A DNA stretch of 64,000 nt from Rubricoccus sp963708165 (GTDB lineage Bacteria > Bacteroidota > Rhodothermia > Rhodothermales > Rubricoccaceae), in the NCBI GenBank assembly GCA_963708165.1, contig OY970187.1, positions 1,798,001 through 1,862,000 on the forward strand. The letters run 5' to 3'. Shown in pieces: positions 35,160 through 43,629 of this stretch. The notes under the pieces are model-generated. The model did no database searches, had not been told where the DNA came from, and saw only the letters and a list, made by a program, of their open reading frames with translations. The stretch's first letter is position 1. Each line of letters starts with the position of its first letter. The position numbers and the translations under genes were made by a program.

Positions 35160-35988
35160 TCAGGCGCGCGTGCGGCGCGAGGGGTCTGCGCCAGAGGCCT
35201 CTGGCGAATCCGGGAGCGCGTTCAGGTCCAAGCGCGATCCTGCCGGGCTGTCTGCCTCTGGCGCCAGAGGCGGCGTGCGAGCGCCAGAGGCGGGGCGCGT
35301 CGCGGGCGGCGAGGTCGATGCGGTCCAGCACGCGCGCGAACTGCCGCTCGGTGCGGCGTGCCCACTGCTAAACATGAGCCAGATCATCGCGCACGATCAG
35401 CAGCGAGACGCCGCCGAGGAGCACAGGAAGCATCCAGATCTAGAGCCGGTGTCCGATGAAGAGCGATACGCTGCGAAGACGCCAACGCCGTGAGCACCGG
35501 GCTGCCGGGACGGATCCAGGAGCCGGCGCCTCGTTGCTCTGCTTCGCGATGGTCTGCTCCAGCGTGACCGACGTACCGACCTCGCCAGGCACGAGCGTGA
35601 GGTGGATGGGAGCGCTGCCCGTCCCGCCGCCAGAGGTCCACTCGCGCTGGCGCCCCATCTCGGTCGGCGTGCCGGGCGTGTCGAACTCGCGGCGCAGTGC
35701 TGCCACAATCCGCGCCCAGCCGTCGTCGTCCACCGCGACCGGCAGCACGCGCCTCTGGCGCACCGCCAGAGGCGCACCCAGAAACGTGTGGATCTCGTCG
35801 GGCGGACTCGCGCTCATCTCGGCCACGACGGCAGCGACCAGCGCGGGGTCCAGTCCGCTCGCTTCCGCCGCCTCTTGCATCTCCGCGAGCGACAGCCCGG
35901 CCTCTGGCGCGCGCACCGCGGCTTGGCGCTCGGCGACGGATGCGAAGACGCGGCGGGCCTCCTCTTCTGTAAATCGGCGCTCGGGCAT
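35160..35988 (-). pseudogene. Degenerate paralogue C of the two-TM family
   Basis: Starts at the ATG at 35988 (MPERRFTEEEARRVFASVAE) and is intact through the beta domain (GWARIVAALRREFDTPG, TSVTLEQTIAKQ). Past about 35500 the frame is lost and stops at 35440. The transmembrane and tail portions survive in other frames: MLPVLLGGVSLLIVRDD, then an in-frame TAG at 35368-35370, FARVLDRIDLAARDA, and, in a third frame, RLDLNALPDSPEASG to the stop at 35160. At least two frameshifts plus a nonsense codon make this a genuine pseudogene. Its end lies two bases from the start of copy B, so A, B and C were once one operon. Confidence 0.75.
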
Positions 35989-36137
35989 GGGCAGGCGGGG
36001 GCGTGCGCGAAGCTACCGCTGCAGACGTCGGCCTCTGGCGCCAGAGGCGCGTGCCCGTAGATCTCAGTTCTCGCGTGACATAGAACCCACACACGTGGGA
36101 CGCGTAGACGCGGTCCCTTCTCGCTTTCCCCTCTCCC

Positions 36138-36953
36138 GTGGACCCCTTCTCCATTCTGACCGGCCCCGGGCCGCTCGTCGCCACCGCCGTCCACGACGGG
36201 CACGCCGCCGACCCTGACACGCAGTCGCGCTTCGCACTCGATGACAAGGGCCGCCTCCGCGAGGAGGACCCGTTCACCGGCGAGATGGCCGAGGTCGCCC
36301 CGACGCAGATCATCGGCCGCCGCTCGCGCTTCGAGGTGGATCTCAACCGCCCGCCCGAGCGCGCCGTCTACCGCACCCCCGACGACGCCTGGGGCCTGAC
36401 GGTCTGGAAGGACGACCTGCCAGAAACTGTCGTCCAGCGCTCCATGGGCCTCTACGACGACTTCTACGAAGCGGTCGGGAAGCTGCTGGACGCTAAAGTG
36501 GCCGAGCACGGGACGGTCGTCGTCTACGACCTCCACACGTACAACCACAAGCGCGAGGGACCGGACGGGCCTCTGGCGGACCCCGAGGCCAACCCCGAGG
36601 TCAACATCGGGACCGGAAGCCTGGACGCGCGCTGGAGGCCGCTCGTCAAGCGCTTCATGCGCGAGCTGAAAGAGGGCGCGCAAGAGGCCGGGCGTGACGA
36701 CCTGGACGTGCGCGAAAACGTCAAGTTCAAGGGCGGCCACTTCTCGCGATGGATCCACGACCGCTACGGCGATGCGGCCTGCGTGATCGCGGTCGAGTTC
36801 AAGAAGACGTTTATGGACGAGTGGAGCGGTGAGGTGGACCGCGCGCACCTGGAGCAGCTCAAGGCCGCGCTCTCCCACACGGTCCCCGGCACGCTGCACT
36901 CGCGCGTCGCCGTGATGGCGATCACATCCGATCCCGACGCGCCAGAGGCATGA
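36138..36953 (+). CDS. N-formylglutamate amidohydrolase-family protein
   Basis: 271 aa from a GTG at 36138. The zinc amidohydrolase fold of the HutG/FGase family (PF05013-type) is shown by LVATAVHDGHAADPDT near residue 15 and VVVYDLHTYNHKR near 125, with EVDLNRPPERAVYR near 70 and VAVEFKKTFMDEW-like IAVEFKKTFMDEW near 220. In histidine catabolism the family hydrolyses N-formylglutamate, but this branch is embedded in an operon with a QEGLA-motif protein (start overlaps the stop by four bases) and an ATP-grasp ligase, and no hut genes are nearby. A different amide substrate, perhaps a product of the ligase, is likely; that is inference. Confidence 0.88.
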   Translation: MDPFSILTGPGPLVATAVHDGHAADPDTQSRFALDDKGRLREEDPFTGEMAEVAPTQIIGRRSRFEVDLNRPPERAVYRTPDDAWGLTVWKDDLPETVVQRSMGLYDDFYEAVGKLLDAKVAEHGTVVVYDLHTYNHKREGPDGPLADPEANPEVNIGTGSLDARWRPLVKRFMRELKEGAQEAGRDDLDVRENVKFKGGHFSRWIHDRYGDAACVIAVEFKKTFMDEWSGEVDRAHLEQLKAALSHTVPGTLHSRVAVMAITSDPDAPEA

Positions 36954-38887
36954 GCGAGCCGCACGATTCAGACTGGACCACGCTCGCCCGCCGCGCTCGC
37001 GCCGTCGTAGGCGCGGAGGAGCCGCTAACGCTCGACCTGCCCGATGGCTCGGGCCGTCTCTTCGTAGACCACGCCGCGCCCGCGCTCGCCGTCCACCGCT
37101 GCGATGTCTCACCAGAGGCCTCTGGCGGTGATCCGTCCGAGAATCACGCGCTCGCGTGCTCCGAGGCGCACCGGCTGGTCACGAGCCAGCCCGCCTACCT
37201 GCTGGCCTCTGGCGTCTCCGCCGAGGCGAGCGGTGCCGCCGCCAGAGGCGTGCGCGACCTGACCGAAGCCACGGCCGAGGCGCTGGCCGAGCGCGCAGGC
37301 GCCGCGCTCGTCGTCGAGGTCTGGACGCCGCTCGACGCCACGATCGACGACGACGTCGACCCGTTCGACCGCCGCCCCGGCTTCACGCTCTACGTCCCCA
37401 GTTCGCCAGAGGCCCAGGAAGCCGCTACCGCGCTCGCCGACGAACTCAGCGGCATCGAAATCGCAGGCCAGGGGGCGGACGTGACGCGTATCACCACGGA
37501 CGCTATCGCGCCTCCGGGTCTGGCGCCGCTACTGGAATCGGCCTCTGGCGCCCGCACCGCGCTCCTCGGCCTGGCCGTGGACGCTGTCTTTCTCAACACG
37601 CGCGAGGACGAGTTCTACCCCCGCGTGCTCGACGCTCTGCGCGACCGCTCTCGCGCCCGCGCTTCGAGGCGGGCGCGGCAGCGTTCGCGAGCGCCGTCGG
37701 TGCGCACGGGGCGCCGACTGGGCCGGCAGCACCTGGAGCCCATCGCCGAGCGCGTGGACCGTGGCCTCTCGCGTCTCACGCGCCAGTACGGCTTTCTGCT
37801 GCAGGTCACGCCCGTCAACACGCGCGAGGCGTGGGACGACTTCAGCGAGTCCGGCCACGACAGCGCGCCCGAACTTCTCTACCGCCCGCTCACCTTCGAC
37901 CCCGACGCGCTGCGCCGCGAGCTCTTCGCACTGCCCGTCGAGGACGTGGAAGACCCCATCGTGGCGAGCCTCTTGCGCGAGAAGCGCGACGAGATGGCGA
38001 CGCAGGTGCAGATGATCCTCGACCGCGAGACGCCCGCCTTTCTCGCGGGCAGCCTCAAGATCTACGGCGCCCCAGACGACGAACTGGTCGCGCTCGCGCA
38101 CGCCATCCTCGACGCCGAGCACGCCTCGGGCGCCAGAGGCGAAGAAGTGGTCGGCGCGACCGTCTTCGCGCAAGAGGCCGGGCGCGAGCTGGACCACTAC
38201 CGCGCGCAGTTGGACAGCTTCTCGTCGTCGGTCGAGATCCGCGACGACATCCCGGGCAGCCTGATGGTTTCCAAAGGGCAACTCCTCATCGGCGCCGGCG
38301 CGACGGTTCCGGCGCCGCGCGTGCGGGCGCTGCTCGCGCACGAAGTCGGCACGCACATCCTGACGTACTACAACGGCTGCGCGCAGCCGCTGCGCCTCTT
38401 GCGCCACGGCATGGCGGGCTACGAAAGCCTGCAAGAAGGTCTGGCTGTCTTGGCCGAGTGGCTCGTCGGCGGTCTCACGCCCGCCCGGATGCGCACGCTC
38501 GCCGCGCGCGTGCTCGCGGCGCGGTGCCTGGCCTCTGGCGCCGACTTCATGGAGGCGTTTCGCCACCTCAAGGACAACACGCGGCTCACCCGCCGCGGCG
38601 CCTTCGGCATCGTGCTCCGCATCTACCGCGGCGGCGGCCTGACCAAGGACATGATCTATCTCCGCGGCTTGCGCGACCTCCTCGCCTACCTCGGTGATGG
38701 TGGCGCCTACTGGCCGCTCTTCCTCGGCAAGGTCTCTCTCGCCCGCGCCGCCGATGCTGAGGCGCTCCGCGCCAGAGGCGTCTTACGCGACGGCCCCCTC
38801 CGCCCTCGCTACGCCGACGATCCCGATGCCATGGCACGCCTGGACCACGCCCGCTCCGGCCTCACCGTCCTCGACCTCATGGCCTGA
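36950..38887 (+). CDS. QEGLA-motif putative metallopeptidase (DUF1704-like)
   Basis: 645 aa. Two family signatures are visible: LLAHEVGTHILTYYNG near residue 462 (HExxxH metal site) and YESLQEGLAVLAEWLVGG near 490. Bacterial members carry the name flavohemoglobin expression-modulating QEGLA protein; eukaryotic relatives in the DUF1704 group include the tubulin tyrosine carboxypeptidases, so a C-terminal-residue-removing peptidase is plausible. ATG overlaps the amidohydrolase stop (ATGA). Residues ~234-262 (RSRARASRRARQRSRA) look odd, and the neighbouring frame reads more naturally there, hinting at two compensating shifts. The N-terminal ~250 residues include several repeat-encoded PEASG/ASG segments. 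Confidence 0.88.
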   Translation: MSEPHDSDWTTLARRARAVVGAEEPLTLDLPDGSGRLFVDHAAPALAVHRCDVSPEASGGDPSENHALACSEAHRLVTSQPAYLLASGVSAEASGAAARGVRDLTEATAEALAERAGAALVVEVWTPLDATIDDDVDPFDRRPGFTLYVPSSPEAQEAATALADELSGIEIAGQGADVTRITTDAIAPPGLAPLLESASGARTALLGLAVDAVFLNTREDEFYPRVLDALRDRSRARASRRARQRSRAPSVRTGRRLGRQHLEPIAERVDRGLSRLTRQYGFLLQVTPVNTREAWDDFSESGHDSAPELLYRPLTFDPDALRRELFALPVEDVEDPIVASLLREKRDEMATQVQMILDRETPAFLAGSLKIYGAPDDELVALAHAILDAEHASGARGEEVVGATVFAQEAGRELDHYRAQLDSFSSSVEIRDDIPGSLMVSKGQLLIGAGATVPAPRVRALLAHEVGTHILTYYNGCAQPLRLLRHGMAGYESLQEGLAVLAEWLVGGLTPARMRTLAARVLAARCLASGADFMEAFRHLKDNTRLTRRGAFGIVLRIYRGGGLTKDMIYLRGLRDLLAYLGDGGAYWPLFLGKVSLARAADAEALRARGVLRDGPLRPRYADDPDAMARLDHARSGLTVLDLMA

Positions 38888-38889
38888 CC

Positions 38890-38907
38890 GCCTCTGGCGC
38901 CAGATGC
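38890..38907 (+). terminator. Near-perfect repeat palindrome after the QEGLA gene
   Basis: GCCTCTGGCGCCAGATGC, one mismatch, 3 bp after the TGA stop. The ligase gene starts 225 bp further on, so the transcript may be partly terminated here. Confidence 0.4.
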
Positions 38908-39011
38908 GCCCGCATCCAACTTCCTGCCTCAAGCGGGATGCCCGCACGAGCGGGCGGAGAGGGTGTACACGCCTGACCTCGACCCCGCCAGAGGCCTCTG
39001 GCGAAACCGGA

Positions 39012-39034
39012 GGGCGTATGCGATACGCCCCTAC
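39012..39034. repeat. Solitary right end of the GTAGGG...CCCTAC element
   Basis: GGGCGTATGCGATACGCCC (8-bp stem, 3-nt loop) followed by CTAC, the same right terminus as the elements at 8188 and 29504, but without a matching GTAGGG end within 130 bp upstream. Confidence 0.6.
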
Positions 39035-39132
39035 TTCCGCGCCTCTGGCGCCTTCCTCTCTCGACTCCATGCACGGATAGGGGCTCGGCACTCTGCCCAT
39101 CCCTCTATCCCGCATCCCCTATCCCTCCACGC

Positions 39133-40176
39133 ATGCGCATCGCCTTTCTGATCAACGACTACGAGACTGAAAAAGTCGGCTATACCACGACGCGCCTCGC
39201 GCTCGCGGCCAACAAAGCAGGCCACGAGGTCTTCTACCTCACCGTCGAGGACTTCCTGTGCGACCCCGACGAGACGCTGCGCGTCCACGTGCGCAAGCTG
39301 ACCGGGAGCTACAAGACGCGCAAAACGCTCCATGCTGCCATCACAGGCGACGGCTTCGAGCAGCACCGCCTGGAGGTTGAAGAGTTGGACGTGATCCTGC
39401 TCCGCAACGACCCGGCGGACGACTCCGACGGGCGTGGCTGGGCGCAGTCGGCGGGCATCGTGTTCGGGCAGATGGCGGCCAGCCGCGGCGTGATCGTGCT
39501 CAACGACCCTGAGGGCCTCGCGAAGGCCATCAACAAGGTCTACTTCCAGCGCTTCCCCGAGGCCGCTCGTCCCAAGACGCTCATCACGCGCCACGAGGAC
39601 GATGTCCGCCGCTTTATCGACGACCACGGCGGCGATGTTATCATCAAGCCGTTCGCAGGCTCGGGCGGAGAGGGCGTGTTCGTGGTGCGCCAGGGCGACA
39701 CGGCCAACCTCAACCAGATCGTGGAGGCCGTGGGCCGCAACGGCTACATGGTGGCGCAGGAGTACCTGGAGAAGGCCGTCGGGACCGACATCCGGATGTT
39801 CCTCATCAACGGCAAGCCGCTCATGCGCGACGGCGAGTACGCCGCCTTCCGCCGCCGCTCCGGTGGCGACGACATCCGCAGCAACATCAGCGCGGGCGGC
39901 ACGATGGAGAAGGCCGAGATCACACAGAAAGAGCTCGATCTCGCCGAGATGGTCCGCCCGCAGCTCATCCGCGACGGCATGTTCATGGTCGGCCTCGACA
40001 TCGCGGGTGACCACCTGCTAGAGGTCAACGTGTTCAGCCCCGGCGGCCTGGGCTCCATCAAAACTGTGACGGGCGTCGACTTCACCGGTGACGTGATCGA
40101 CATCATCGCGCGCAAGGTGGACGCCAAGAACCGCTACCGCGGCCACTTCGACAACGTGACGCTGGCGACGCTGTAG
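39133..40176 (+). CDS. RimK/glutathione synthetase-like ATP-grasp ligase
   Basis: 347 aa. ATP-grasp enzymes join a carboxylate to an amine through an acyl phosphate. MRIAFLINDYETEKVGYTT is the N-terminal Rossmann start; VIIKPFAGSGGEGVFVVR near residue 175 is the ATP-binding glycine loop; YMVAQEYLEKAVGTDIRMF near 212, RRRSGGDDIRSNISAGG near 237 and LDIAGDHLLEVNVFSPGGLG near 295 hold the Mg-binding acidic residues and the conserved Asn. The sequence is between glutathione synthase and alpha-L-glutamate ligase, and the acceptor is unknown. Last gene of the amidohydrolase-QEGLA-ligase run, after a 245-bp gap. Confidence 0.9.
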   Translation: MRIAFLINDYETEKVGYTTTRLALAANKAGHEVFYLTVEDFLCDPDETLRVHVRKLTGSYKTRKTLHAAITGDGFEQHRLEVEELDVILLRNDPADDSDGRGWAQSAGIVFGQMAASRGVIVLNDPEGLAKAINKVYFQRFPEAARPKTLITRHEDDVRRFIDDHGGDVIIKPFAGSGGEGVFVVRQGDTANLNQIVEAVGRNGYMVAQEYLEKAVGTDIRMFLINGKPLMRDGEYAAFRRRSGGDDIRSNISAGGTMEKAEITQKELDLAEMVRPQLIRDGMFMVGLDIAGDHLLEVNVFSPGGLGSIKTVTGVDFTGDVIDIIARKVDAKNRYRGHFDNVTLATL

Positions 40177-40191
40177 AGCGCCTCTGGCGGG

Positions 40192-40253
40192 GTAGGGACG
40201 CCTCGCCGAGGCGTCCGCACTCGAACGCGGCGCGCTCGGCGAGCACGCCCTAC
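40192..40253. repeat. GTAGGG...CCCTAC-bounded element, short form
   Basis: 62 bp starting GTAGGGACGCCTCGCC with a GGACGCCTCGCCGAGGCGTCC-like hairpin and ending GCACGCCCTAC. Inverted homologue of the element at 12154. It lies between the ligase stop and the convergent paralogue D. Confidence 0.75.
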
Positions 40254-40303
40254 CCTCCGCGAAAGCGAGAGAGCCTCTGGCGTGTTCGTCGCCAGAGGCT
40301 CGT

Positions 40304-41119
40304 CTATGAACGCTCGCGGCGTCGGCCCGCCTCTGGCGTGCCGTTCTCACTCTCGATATCCAGCAGCCTTGGATCCATGCGCCCCTGGCGCGTGGGCTCC
40401 GGTGCTTCCGCCAGAGGCTCGGCGCCAGAGGCCTCTTGCGCATCACGTAGCGCGAGGTCGATGCGGTCGAGCGTGGCGTCGAACTTCGTGGTCTGGGTCG
40501 ATGCGTAGGTGCGCATCCCGCCGTACGCGCCGCCGCCGAAGACGGCCGCGAAGGTCAGCATCACGATGGCGGGAATGAACATGTCGCCCTCGATGCCGGT
40601 CAGGGCCATGATGGCGAAGATGGTGCCCATCACCGCGTTGGTCGCCGTGGCGATACCGAGGCCGAGCGCCGTGTTGGTCTGCGACTGCTCGATGACGACG
40701 CGCGTGCCCCCGCGCTCGGGCGAGAGCGTGACCGTCACGGGCTGCTGACTGTCGCTGGCGACCGAGCGCCACTCGCGCAGCGATCCGATGTCGGTGACCA
40801 GGCCTGGCTTGTCGAACTGGCGCCGCAGGTCCATCACGATCTGTGCCCACGTGTCGTCCGTTACCGTCCCGCGGATGAACCGCTCGCGGCGGAACGCCAG
40901 AGGAATGCCCAGGACGGTTTTGGTCGTCGCGGCGGGATCGGGGAGCAGCGCGCTCATGGCCGCCTCGCGCACGAACTCCGGGTCCAGCCCGGCTGCGCGG
41001 CCCACCTCTTCGAGTTCCTCGATGGACAGGCCGCTCTCGGCCTTTCCCTGTTCATGCTGCCGCTCGGCGGCGCGCGCAAAGATGCGCTGGGCGTCGGCTT
41101 CGGAGAATCGTTTGGGCAT
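40304..41119 (-). CDS. Two-TM membrane protein, paralogue D
   Basis: 271 aa from the ATG at 41119 (MPKRFSEADAQRIFARAAERQ). Same architecture as paralogues A-C: helix module with LSIEELEEVGRAAGLDPEFV (about 30-50), beta domain with IVMDLRRQFDKPGLVTDIG near 105, two transmembrane segments (ALGLGIATATNAVMGTIFAI, FIPAIVMLTFAAVFGGGAYG), KFDATLDRIDLALRDA near 220 and a tail ending GRRRERS. This is the clearest intact copy together with A. Function unknown. It is convergent with the ligase gene and downstream of paralogue E on the same strand. Confidence 0.72.
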   Translation of the reverse strand: MPKRFSEADAQRIFARAAERQHEQGKAESGLSIEELEEVGRAAGLDPEFVREAAMSALLPDPAATTKTVLGIPLAFRRERFIRGTVTDDTWAQIVMDLRRQFDKPGLVTDIGSLREWRSVASDSQQPVTVTLSPERGGTRVVIEQSQTNTALGLGIATATNAVMGTIFAIMALTGIEGDMFIPAIVMLTFAAVFGGGAYGGMRTYASTQTTKFDATLDRIDLALRDAQEASGAEPLAEAPEPTRQGRMDPRLLDIESENGTPEAGRRRERS

Positions 41120-41241
41120 GAGCGGCGCGGCAGGGGAGGCCAACCTACGGGGGCTCGCGCGCGAGGGTGCGCTACCCGCGGAGCCTCTGGCGCTCGGCAG
41201 TCTCGCCAGAGGCGGGCGCGTCGGTGTCGAGAAGCGCGGCG

Positions 41242-41979
41242 TCAATGCCGTCGCGACCGCCAGAGGCCTCTGGCGCGCAGAGGGCGGCGCGCTCGCGAGG
41301 GCTTCGCGGCGCGCTCGTCGGCGCCCGCGATGCCCTGAAGAGCGTCCATCGCGCGGTCCAACTTGCCCTCGATGCGCGGGCCTTTGGGCCACAGGCGGGG
41401 CCATGTGAACAGGCCCGCTGCCACGCTCATCGCGCCGAACACGGCGGCGATAATCATCACGTCAGGCTTGCCCTTCGCGAGCGAGGCGGCTACGAACATG
41501 AGCGCCATCAGGAGCATCACAATGGGTAGCGCGATGGCGCCCGTCGTGTCGCCCCGCCACGCGCCAGAGGCTGTGACGCGCGTGTTCTCACCCTCCGGCT
41601 CCAGAATCACGTGGTAGGGCGAGCGCCGCCACGTGCCCACGCCGCCGATGGTCTCCACCTCTCCCGTCCCGCCGATTTGGCGGCGCAGCGTGGCGACCAT
41701 CTTGCCCCACTCGCCGTCGCTCACGCGCCCCGGCACGATGCGCGTGTGCCGCGCGCCGGTCTGGATGCCGAGAAACGGCGCGCTCGTCGGCACGTCGTCG
41801 CCCGCGCCGAGCGCAGCTTGCTCTACAAACTGGCCGTCGATGCCCGCGGCCTCGGCGGCGCGCTTGACCTCGTCGAGCGAGAGACGGGTGCCGCGGGCGT
41901 GCTCGTGCCGCGCGTGCAGCAGCGCCGCGCGCCGAAGCACGTTAGCCGCTTGCGTTTCGGAGAGGCCGTCGTCAGGCAT
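41242..41979 (-). CDS. Two-TM membrane protein, paralogue E (divergent)
   Basis: 245 aa from the ATG at 41979 (MPDDGLSETQAANVLRRAAL). Shares the helix module (LSLDEVKRAAEAAGIDGQFV), the beta domain (WGKMVATLRRQIGGTGEVETIG), two transmembrane helices (GAIALPIVMLLMALMFVAAS, MIIAAVFGAMSVAAGLF) and a KLDRAMDALQ motif. The C-terminus (about the last 25 residues, RARRPLRARGLWRSRRH) reads through repeats and lacks the family's usual LDxDA-type motif, so the 3' end may be frameshifted. Function unknown; 122 bp upstream of paralogue D. Confidence 0.65.
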   Translation of the reverse strand: MPDDGLSETQAANVLRRAALLHARHEHARGTRLSLDEVKRAAEAAGIDGQFVEQAALGAGDDVPTSAPFLGIQTGARHTRIVPGRVSDGEWGKMVATLRRQIGGTGEVETIGGVGTWRRSPYHVILEPEGENTRVTASGAWRGDTTGAIALPIVMLLMALMFVAASLAKGKPDVMIIAAVFGAMSVAAGLFTWPRLWPKGPRIEGKLDRAMDALQGIAGADERAAKPSRARRPLRARGLWRSRRH

Positions 41980-42086
41980 GCGTGTGGTTGCGTCGAGCCC
42001 TCTCAACGCCAAAGGCCGCGCCGGGTGCCTCTGGCGCCGAGGCGGAGCGCTCATCTCTGCCAGTCCCTAAAACCCAGCCCCCCTCT

Positions 42087-42860
42087 CTACCGCACGTGGC
42101 TCGCGCCGTTGACGTCCACCGTCGTGCCTGTCGCGTGGTCCGCGAGGCCGCTGGCGAGAAAGACGATGGTCGGCGCGACCTCGCTGGGCTCGGCGATGCG
42201 GCCGATGCTCGTCTGCGCGTCCAGCGCCGCGGCGTCGTCTTCGATGGAGCCCGCGGCCATGTCGGTGCGCACGAAGCCGGGCGCGACGCCAAAGGCCGCC
42301 ACGCCGCGGCGGCCCCAGCCTCTGGCGATGGACTTGGTGAGCGAGACCACGCCGCCCTTGGACGCGGCGTAGGAGAGGAACGCCGGATCGTCTCCTCTGA
42401 ACGCCGCGCGGCTGGAAACCGTGACCAGGCGCCCAACGATCTCGCCCTCGCCCGCTTCATGCCTTGCCGCCCAGTGCGCGAGAGCCTCTTTCGCGAGAAC
42501 CGCCAGCGAGGTCAGGTTGACGGCGATCACCGTATTCCACGCCTCCAGCCACTCGTCCAGATCCGCCTCTGGCGCGGCTTCGACGAACACGCCCGCGTTC
42601 GCGACCACGATGTCGATGTGAGCCAGTGCGTCCATCGCCTCGCGCCAGAGGCTCTGGGCGGCGCGAGGATCGCGCAGGTCCGCCGCGATGGCGATGCCGC
42701 CGATCGCCTCGGCCTGCGCGTGCGCCGCCTCTGGCGCGCGGCCCGAGTGGTGAACCGCGACGCGGGCGCCAGAGGCGGCCAGTTGCTCCGCCACGGCGCG
42801 GCCGATGCCGCGGCTCGCGCCGGTGACGAGGGCGGTCTTTCCCGCGAGGTCGATGGTCAT
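42087..42860 (-). CDS. Short-chain dehydrogenase/reductase
   Basis: 257 aa classical SDR, an NAD(P)-dependent oxidoreductase of the FabG type. TGASRGIGRAVAEQL (about 12-26) is the cofactor loop, VANAGVF near 85 is the NAG motif, VTVSSRAAFRGD near 145 and YAASKGGVVSLTKSIARGWG near 160 give the catalytic Ser and YxxxK. Ends in EVAPTIVFLASGLADHATGTTVDVNG, typical of FabG. Substrate not predictable from context. Its start overlaps the stop of the upstream gene (42857-43507) by four bases, so the two are co-transcribed. Confidence 0.92.
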   Translation of the reverse strand: MTIDLAGKTALVTGASRGIGRAVAEQLAASGARVAVHHSGRAPEAAHAQAEAIGGIAIAADLRDPRAAQSLWREAMDALAHIDIVVANAGVFVEAAPEADLDEWLEAWNTVIAVNLTSLAVLAKEALAHWAARHEAGEGEIVGRLVTVSSRAAFRGDDPAFLSYAASKGGVVSLTKSIARGWGRRGVAAFGVAPGFVRTDMAAGSIEDDAAALDAQTSIGRIAEPSEVAPTIVFLASGLADHATGTTVDVNGASHVR

Positions 42861-43507
42861 TCGGTCGCCAGAGGCTGGAGCGTGAGCGGCTCGCCGCCGC
42901 CGGTGAGCGTGATCTGGTCGCCGTCTCGCGAGAGGCCGGTGTACGTCACCGCGCCCATGCCGGGCGTCTCGACCGTCAGGCCTCTGGCGTCGATGTGCCA
43001 GGTGCCGTGGTCCACAAGGCCGGCACTGCCGACAAACGCTACGCGCGCGCCGTCAAAGTCAGTGATGCTGAAGGAGACCGTCTCGTCAGAGCCGCCGAGC
43101 GCGCGCCAACTCCCGAGAATGTCAAGTGCAAGGATGGGCGCGCGCGCGCGCTGAAGGACGAGGGTGAGCAAACCGTCGGAGAGCCGAACGTCACCCGAGG
43201 CGAGAAAGGCGATCTCGCTCGGCGTTCCCGGCTCAGAGTGCAGCATGGAGCCCTCCAGGTGGTACGTCCCCGTCGTGGTAAACGTCTGCTCGTCTCCATA
43301 CGCGGCGAGAACAGACTGACCGTAGCTCCTACCGTCTGTGCCGAACTCGATCCATACCGAGACGATTCGTGCGTCTTCAGGCGCTCCTTCCATCTCTGGC
43401 GGCGGCGCGTTCGGGCTCATCACCCACGCGCCGTAGAGCCGGGCATCGGTCTGGGCGCTTGCGCTACAGGCGAGAGCGAAAAGCAGGGCGAGAGAAAGCG
43501 CACGCAT
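42857..43507 (-). CDS. Hypothetical secreted protein (lipocalin/META-like)
   Basis: 216 aa from the ATG at 43507, which begins a signal peptide (LSLALLFALACSASAQ); an in-frame start at 43531 adds eight residues. Repeating beta-rich segments (ARLYGAWVMSPNAPPPEMEG, TFTTTGTYHLEGSMLHSEPG, GSWRALGGSDETVSFSITDF, VDHGTWHIDARGLTVETPG) look like two copies of a small beta-sandwich or barrel of the kind found in DUF5004/lipocalin-like secreted proteins. No firm family. Four-base overlap with the SDR gene. GC looks lower than in its neighbours. Confidence 0.7.
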   Translation of the reverse strand: MRALSLALLFALACSASAQTDARLYGAWVMSPNAPPPEMEGAPEDARIVSVWIEFGTDGRSYGQSVLAAYGDEQTFTTTGTYHLEGSMLHSEPGTPSEIAFLASGDVRLSDGLLTLVLQRARAPILALDILGSWRALGGSDETVSFSITDFDGARVAFVGSAGLVDHGTWHIDARGLTVETPGMGAVTYTGLSRDGDQITLTGGGEPLTLQPLATE

Positions 43508-43629
43508 GGCAAATCTGAAGGATGAAACCAACCTACGGGAGCACCCTCTCCGCCGTTACGGGCGCCTCTGGCGAGAACAGTTCAGCCGCACCTGATGTCA
43601 CACGCCCACGACGCCAGAGGCCTCTGGCG

